From Liolophura sinensis (lineage: Eukaryota > Mollusca > Polyplacophora > Chitonida > Chitonidae): a stretch of DNA of 64,000 bases. The stretch covers positions 4,195,152 to 4,259,151 of the forward strand of contig NC_088305.1 in assembly GCF_032854445.1 (NCBI RefSeq), read 5' to 3'. The position numbers and the translations under genes were made by a program. Positions 9,236 through 18,200 of this stretch are shown here, one piece after another. The notes beneath the pieces were generated by a model, which was not told the DNA's origin, did no database searches, and was given only the letters and a program-made list of their open reading frames with translations. Numbering within the stretch: the first letter of the stretch is position 1; every line of letters starts with the position of its first letter.

Positions 9236-12200
9236 CTACAAAGTAAAAGACATATTTCTGATTGAAGTACGTTGAAATTATTAAGATAGTACATTATACA
9301 AGGACTTGACCACAACGGTTTGCTTTTACGTCAATTTTCTGACAAGGGAGACAATTTCACTTTCTACATGGTAAGTTATCCATACTTGGATATCAATATA
9401 CCGAAGTGTCCTGCACCGAAGTGTACATAGCTGGCCTTCCTGAAGAACTTTCCCTTTCCCATTTTTGGTCTTCAACAAAGGTTAGATTGAGCAAACGGTT
9501 ACTCGGGCATAAACCATCGATCATTGTCACAGTGACCCCCAGGAAAATTGAGTGAGTGAGTGATGTGAATGCTTGGCACACTAGTCTTTTTGAACACTGA
9601 TAATTTGCGAGCTATCGACCTGTCGTCGCGGCTCTGGTTTTGCTCTCTGTGCTGTACGCCTTTAATTATTTTGAATCAAATACTCGGGAGTTAGATTAAA
9701 ATCAAGGACATAGCGTATTATTGACTCACCTAGAGTAAATGCTTGTGGTCTTTCGCTAGTTTCATACCAATATCTGTCTCCTTCTTCAACGCCTTGAACT
9801 GTTTCCCTATAATGTTGCCGAATGTGGGTCCCACTGCCCCGTGATGTACAGGGATTTCTGACACCCCAAGCCGTAAAAGAGATCCACATCTCTCACGTCC
9901 CCTGCAAATACACAGCTGATTATATCTTTTGTGGATCAATGATCAAAAAATATCGCGAAGTAGAAGACTGAAGATTTGGGCCCCAAGTTCAGATATGGTT
10001 ACGTTTGATGAACATATTGTGTTTTAGTTATATTTTTGGTGATTTATAACGGGTTAAAAAACATAAATGAAATATTAACAATAGTCCCCAAACAGATTTT
10101 TTTTATTAGAATTTATTTATTGACTTGATTGGTGTTTTACGCCATATTCAAGAATATTTTACTCATACGACTGAGATTTTTATGTGTAGCAAAAAAGTAA
10201 ACACTGTGGACAATTTTTGACAGTTGTTTGTTTAGATTGTTACAAAAGGTTATTAACATAGCGACACATACCACATATATCATACAGAAGAGTTAAAAAG
10301 ATGAAAAACTGAGTGTATATACTTCTGGATGTAATGGGTACCATTATCCCTATATGAAGCGTGGCTGCTCTCAATATATTTGTTTTATTAATGAAAACAT
10401 TTATAGATTGGGATCTAAACCGACCCAAATTGGTAGGATTTGTATGAGAAACATGGTTATAGGACACGGGTCAAATAAACAACATATTTTACTATGCATC
10501 TGCACTAATCTCGTCCCCAGCTTTTCTGTCAACAAATGCCCTTCTATGAGGTTGATTCAAACTTTTTCCAGAGTATGGGGAAAGTCCCTCCCCTGAGTTT
10601 TTTTATACCTGAAAGCTGGAAGCCTATTGTTATTGCTCAAGATAATACAAACTGCTTTTCGCACAGTGCTGTTGGTACTGAAGCAACAGCTGAAAATCAT
10701 TGAAATATATTGCTTAGATTCATTTATTTTTTTGTTTCGTTTTTTACGCCATACTCAAGAATATTTCACTTATACGATACGAGCATTATGGTGGGAGGAA
10801 ACAGGGCAGAACCTGGGGGGAAACCCACGACCACCCGCATATCGCTGTCAGATTTTCCAACTTACGGTCGGGGAGGAAGCCAGAATGATCTGGACTTGAA
10901 CTCAGTCGCATTAGTAAGAGGATCCTGGGCCCGGTTTCACGATACTTCTTAAGTTATTTTGCTTAAGCAACATTATACTATGCTTATGAAGCTTTTGACT
11001 TAAGTTCTGTCGAGAAACACTTCATCCTAGACTCCGACTCAAGCAATTTACTGGACTTTGGAAAATGCGTTAAACCGGGCGCTGGTTCATTGCGCCATGC
11101 TGGCGTGCTAACCCCTCGGCCACGGAAGCCCTCATGTTGCTTAAAAACCGTGGAACCGGTGGCATTCAAGGAATTTTCTTAATTTTAGTCTTTTTTTACA
11201 TTTCATAAATCTCAAAAGCTAATAGACATCTTCGTGACTGGTTTAGACTCCAAATCAACAAATATTAAAAATAATATTATTTTTTATGTGTGTGCACCTT
11301 GCTTCCTAAAATGCATTATACAAACATGCAGCCAATGAAATAGGTTTAGATAAGGCCAACTGATTTTGTCGACCTCAAACAGAAGAGAGTAGCTGCCTGT
11401 ACCATTTCACATGCCTCGTCTGAAGTCCACGACCATACAGCAGAGCGCTTAAAGTGCTCGGTGTTCCGCGCCAGAACACCAGTGGTGAGGCTAAGCTTGA
11501 ATATCAAGATTTGCCCAGTGGTGGCAGTGATGTAAAGCGAGCGAAAGGAGAATATATATTATTGGTGACTGGCATATCCTAAACTTTCCCTTACCGACTA
11601 GCTCGCTCCTGTTGGGTGGCTTAGCAGAAACCTTTATAGGTTGTCTAAGAACGTTCTCCTCGGTCTCCTGCAGGTAGTAGTTTCGATTAAAATAAAATTA
11701 TCGGTTGTACCACGATTAATCTCTTCAATCCCCATAGAATCTTACTTGTATAATCTGCTCAGCCTCCTCACTGTGTCTTCTGTGTGGTCAGAGAACCCTT
11801 CTGAAGACGTGTCAAACCTCTTGGGCACAGATAATCCGAAATGTCTTCTCCACTCAACGTATGACTGCAGTCCGTGATCCCGCTCTCTCTGAATGTTACT
11901 GGCTGCCAAATCCGACCCAGTGCCTTCATCAGTCTCGTACAGATTGTTTATCACGCTGCTGGACAAGATACGGTCACATTTCTTGCTGGGATGGGCGGTC
12001 ATACCGCGCATTAACGGATCTTCGTGAAGAAGGAACGTCTGTGGTCTGAAAAACGTGTCTTTCAGATCTATTGGCGTGTAACCATTGTCATTGTTTTGTC
12101 GGTTCAACAACCGGTAGGTGGTTTGTAGCATACTGTGACCGAATCTCATGGCTGTCGTTGCGAAAGAGTTGGCAAGACTGGGGTCATGGTTGGCATCATA

Positions 12201-15200
12201 GCCCGTGTAGTGCCCACTAATAAGATGTCTCAGTTCGTACTTGCGGATGAGGTCAGGACCTAGGATAGCTGGCAGATACTCGGAGAATGTGATATGTTGT
12301 ATTATCGCGATGATGATTCTCCTGGTCTCTTGATACAATCTCTCGTCATCCCAGTTACGGTGCCTCCTCGCCAGAACCTTCGCAATCCGATTATGTTCTC
12401 TAATCCATACTGTCTCCATGGCTATTAATCCGATGAACTCGTTTACCCGGTTATCACCTGTGGTATAATATAAGCAGGAATGGTATTAAATACACTCCGT
12501 GACGATTAAGCCCGATGACTTTTAGAAAGCGACATAAAGCAATACTTGAAGTACTAGTTGTGCTGGTGTCATGAAATTACAACTGGCCGAGGTGTCTGTT
12601 CCGGGTGTCTTGGGCATGACTTTACAGTGCTGCTACATTAGAGATACGTCAGAATTAAGACCAGCCTTCTCGTTGGTCGTCGAGACTTGATAACAATAAA
12701 CCGTAGAGGGTGCACATGAGGGAGTTGCGCTATCTTGTGTTATATAACGTGGTAGCCCACCTGTCAAAAATTGCTGTGCGTCAGACGTTCAGAAGTACGA
12801 TTGCCGGTAAATAACAAGGGCTTCCTTAAACATGCCAGAAAAAATCGATATACTAAAATGTACTAGTTACAGTCATATTTGGCACAAACCTTTATATCAC
12901 TTTTTTTCTGTACCAGTATCGCCAGTATTCTTTCTATCTGATTTCTGTATATAAACTGACGAATAACCCGAAACTGATGTTGGATTTTTTGACGGAAAGT
13001 TTTAGCTGATGGAAAGTTATAGGTGGCGTAAAGTTATCCTTGGATCAAAATGTTACTTTCTGTAATCTTGGCATGATTACACGTCATGTAAAGATAAAAG
13101 AAAGCCAAGCTAACCTGCGGCGTAGAAAGCAAAGCCCTGCATGGTAGCATGGGCGTTAGGGTGAGGTATTATGGGTAGTTGCTGGGGAACAGACATCATC
13201 AGTAAACCTGAAATAGACAAGCATGGGACAATGTACCGTCAAACTGAAGATGAGGAAAATATGTAGTTACTGTTATTGTACAGGACATGGCTTCAGAGAA
13301 TATCACGATACTTGACACTTTCGGTTTGATCCCATAATCAAAGAAATAATCAGCACAATGCGTTGATTGGATGTAGTTGATTTAAGTGTAGATGATACAT
13401 TAGTAGACATTTTTAGCCCTATTCTTGTTCACGGTTCTTGTGTCACACTGGAAAGGAGTAGTGGTCCTGATGTACCTAAAGAGGAGATTTAAAAGAAATG
13501 TACTTACCTCCCTTGAATCGCCTGAGGCTGTCAGACTTGTTCTTCGTGGCTCCGTACACTGCACCGCCGTCAATGAAAGAGGAAGCCTGGTTCAGCTGCT
13601 CGCGTGACCCTACAGTCAATGAAAAGATGGTTTTGCTGGACAATTCTGTATACTATATCCACATTGACACAAATATCAAGTGTGCACATGTAAAACATGT
13701 ATACGAGCCCGTCATTAGCCAGGTGCTGTGTCCAGTCCTATACCTTAGACTCAAAGTGACAGTATTTGTATGACTTACTCATCACTTTGGGCGATAGGCA
13801 AGCACTAACTGGGCTGTCGTTAGTTTACAGTATATTACTAGTATGCGACTAAAAGGACCTCTGCAATCTGTGTCTGCGGCAAAAAGCACTTTTTTCTCAC
13901 CATGCGCGCAGTTTAAGTCCGTCACTTCCAATGAACGGGGAAATTCCATGCATTCTCTTTTGAAAGAACGGAAAAAGTCGTTTCCAGGAACTCGGAAGTT
14001 CGCGCACATTCCCTCAGGCCTGGCAATAAATAGAAAAGAAAACGTGTTACTTCCAGAATGACATATTTGGACTGGAGGAAGCTGGGGTTATTGGAAAGAA
14101 AAAAAAAAACGCTTGGAAGTGCCCCTAATTTTGACTAAACAAATCTTCAGGAATACTAAGCCAATAACTTTAAGTTAGTATCTGCCTAGTTTTCCTCACC
14201 CTGGAATCTTACAATGTGTCCAAAAAGAGAAATATATTTGAGTACGTCGTTAAAACCCAATCAGGGCATTGGGTCTATAGACCTGTATAGCAGCTAATAT
14301 GTTCATGTGCGCTATGTTTCAGCATGACCACACCTGTCATCCTTTCCACGTAATTGCACATGTGCAACGGGTTCGTGTACGTAATGGCAATCTCCAGTAG
14401 AAGCCACAAAAAATCGTTTCTGGCTCACAGTTCAAATGTTAAATCGTTATCGAACAGCTTACCTTGTGTTTATGTTTCAATGTACAAACAGTTTCAACTA
14501 CAAGCCAAATTTACCTATCAAGTCGGTATCGAACAGCTTACCTATAACCCAAATCATTAAGCACAGTTTCCACTGGAGGTCACGTCAGGAAATTGATTGT
14601 TTCTGGCTCAAAATTCACATGTCTATTAGCCATCGATCAGTTTACTTTAAACCCAAATTGTTATGTATATGCGATGTCCACTAAAAGCCACATCAGAAAA
14701 TCGATCTTCTCTGGCTCAAAATTCACCTCTCGAGTCGCTAGCGAACGGCTTACTTTTAATCCCAAATGTTCTCCATTAAAACCACATCAGGAAATCGATC
14801 TTCTCTGGCTCAAACCTCACCTCTCAAGTCGCTATCGAACGGTTTACTGTTAATCCCAAATGTTTTACATTAAAACCACATCAGGAAATCGATCTTCTCT
14901 GGCTCAAAATTCACCTCTCAAGTCGCTAACGAACGGCTTACTTTTAATTCCAAATGTTTTACATTAAAACCACATCAGGAAATCGATCTTCTCTGGCTCA
15001 AAATTCACCTCTCAAGTCGCTAACGAACGGCTTACTTTTAATTCCAAATGTTTTTCATTAAAACCATATCAGGAAATTGATAATCTATGGTTTAACACTA
15101 TCTCCACACGCCTCTACAGAACTACTTAGCATGGACGGAAACGTGTATGTAGAGGAAATAAATGAAACATTTCAAAGGCATTGTGGTAAGAACACGTTTA

Positions 15201-18200
15201 AAACTTGTACTCAGATATGCATTATTAGAGGAGTATAGTGTTTAGAATCAGAGCTGTTTACAAGAAAATAAGAAGTGTAGACAAATGTAATAGAGAACAG
15301 TTCCGCTTACGTTGGAGTTCGTTGATGACAACATTTCATCACTGATTGTTTACAGCCTGAAACGAGATTGGACATTTTATCAGTTGAATTAACTGTGTTC
15401 ATTGTAGTAATACTTTCCATATCGTTCATCACCAATCAAATATATATTGTTGCTATTGTTCATTCTTGCAGCAAACAAAAGTGCAGCAGGATTGTGAAGA
15501 TGGTTCGCTTGGATTTAGTCCACAAACGTCCACTGGTCTAAGGCCGCTTCGGTAGTCTAAGAACCATTCGGTGGCCCAATGATTAAAGTCGGGAAACCCG
15601 GTATGAAACCCATGACGGGTAATACCAAAGACTTTAAAAATGGTACTTGTTGGTGCCTGGCTTGGTGCTCACCACTGAGAGACTGGTTAGACCGGTGTCA
15701 GTATAATGTTACTGGGTATCTATATGTCTGATGCCTTCAGCATAATAGTGGCGGTGGCGCTTTGGCGGCATGAACTCGCCCTGCCACAAGAAGACACAGT
15801 ATATGTACACACATGACTCTTCGTCGTCATATGACTGAAAAGTTGACTTCTTTCAGTGGAAGCCGAGTTGCAGAACAAACCAAATTTATGGATCATAACC
15901 TCTGTTTATTCAATGAGCGACTTTCCGGTATAGTTACTAATGCCATATATGCTTGATATATCGGTATGAGTTCTTATACCGAAACGTCCCTCACTGAATA
16001 AATAAAATTTGGGAGCCCTATATTCGTTTGTTGTGACTGAAAAATTGCTAAGTACGACGATATACCCCAAACAATCATTCATTCATTCATTCTACTGCTC
16101 TAAATATGTAAAGCACCACGCTATTAGAGAATTGCGTAACGCTCTCACTGGAAAAGTGGAAGAATAGCTTGTTTGATACATTAGAATGCTAGGTTATATC
16201 TGCTATTATTACACCTCACCTAGAAATCACCAAGACGCGTTTTTCAAAAAAGGTATAACGTGATGTGCAACGTTTTTTCACAGTAAACGCTTTCGCTTAA
16301 ATGCTGCAAGTCCATGCAATGGTATCAATGCACGTCCACGAGTGGTTATCTCCCATTACCCCGCATTTTTCAACACATTGTCATCTCCGCCACATATCTC
16401 TGTTCGTCAGTTCTGTAATTCTGCCTGGTAAAATCAATGTAATCTTTTCTGCCAAGATGTGGATATTATAATGGATTAAACCGATAGCATGGATACTTAG
16501 AGACATCTGAATGCAATATGCTTTAGCCAATAATTAGTAAAATGAGAGACAATGACTAATGAGTTTGCACCTTCGACAATCAGGTATTGTCGATTGGCCT
16601 CGTTAAGCAATTTGACATCTTGGCGTCACTTGCTGAATAGGTGCTCCGATCAAGTGAGTGCCAACAAGAAGTTTCAAACGGTTGAGTGCTGTTAGTATTA
16701 TCTTTTTACTATCTTAACTATAAAACGAATCTTTCATAATCCTAGTATGTTTCTATACTTACAAATGCCGTTTGCAGTTTCTTTATTTATTCATAAGATA
16801 TTTTTTTAAACCGGTAAAAAAAGGATAATGCATTTCTTATGTGCAGAATATCACCATTTGGAAGCTGTGTTTAGGATGCATATTGCAATGTTCCACATTT
16901 AGGGGTCAAATATGGACACCTGGCAAAATCATTGCAAATGGACATCGAAAGGGTGAAATATTGTGAACAGCTTTTAAAGGGTGATACATGTTTGAAGTGG
17001 CACTGCTGAATTCTTCGTCAGTGTTTCGAGTAGCAGAACAGACAGATGTTAGCTAGTACTAGGGGCAACGCGAGACACTGACCTTTGCTGGGAGCTCTGT
17101 CGGTGATGTCATGTGCCAGGAACTGTCCATATATTGTAATAAGCATAGAGTATATGGAGTCATCGCCGATCGGGGCACCCTCGTGGAACCGAGTGCTGAT
17201 GATACGGGGGTTGGGCAGCGGCTCACCAGTAACCGAGCGACTTCGTGGAAAATCATCACGCCCATTGCGATGTTCTAAAATATATACATGGGTTGCCGAG
17301 TTATGTGATCAGGATTAACAAGAGCTTTAACAAGAAGAAAGCATCACCGAGCAAGCAGTACAACGGGCTCTTCTAAGAGACCACTAGTCTTCGACATATG
17401 TTTCGTACTTTGACAATTGAATGTCTTAATATGGCTTTCACTATCACTATCTCCCTTTCTACCAGACACCTGAGCAGACTACAGGGTGGGGAGTAAAACA
17501 CGTTATGGGTTGTAACTAATCTTTCGGCTTTGGTTTGTACCAAGTTGTTCTCAGCAACTCACTGATCGAGTCCTCCTGAGAGATGTTCTGAAGGAATCTG
17601 GTCTATACTTTCTCAATATGTAACCTTCTAGTCCACGTTTATATATTTATACCATGTTGGGTGGTATGACGCCAAAAGCAACTGTAAATTTATAACCACT
17701 ATTTCCTGTAGTTGGTATATTTATCTACTTCAAAACAAATCTCTCCCTTGAATTTGATGATGTGATGTCACAAGGTGAAGGTTACTCTATCAAAGTAAAG
17801 TAAACATCAGCATTTTTGGTTATCACATGCTACCATTTTTATTATGTTCTCAGGGCAGCTCAAGCCCTGAAGATCTCATTTAATCGCTTCATTAATTTAT
17901 TTCTTCGTCATATACTGCCATGGGCGTTACACCAGGTGTAAAGACCGGCTAGCCTCAGTGAACTAGTCTGGACTGCCGCCCTGAACGTCAACGAAACAAA
18001 CATCTGACCACACTAAGACCCTACGTATAGCAAAAACAGGGTTAAAAACAGCCAACTGTCCCTCACCGTACACAGCAGGCAGGGTACGGGTAAAAGGCGT
18101 GAAGGCCGCTCCCCAGAGCGGGTTACGTAGGTTATTGCAGCTCCCGTCAACAGTTCTGTATCTCTGTCTAGAAGCACAGTTTTGTGGGGGTCTGAACGGG

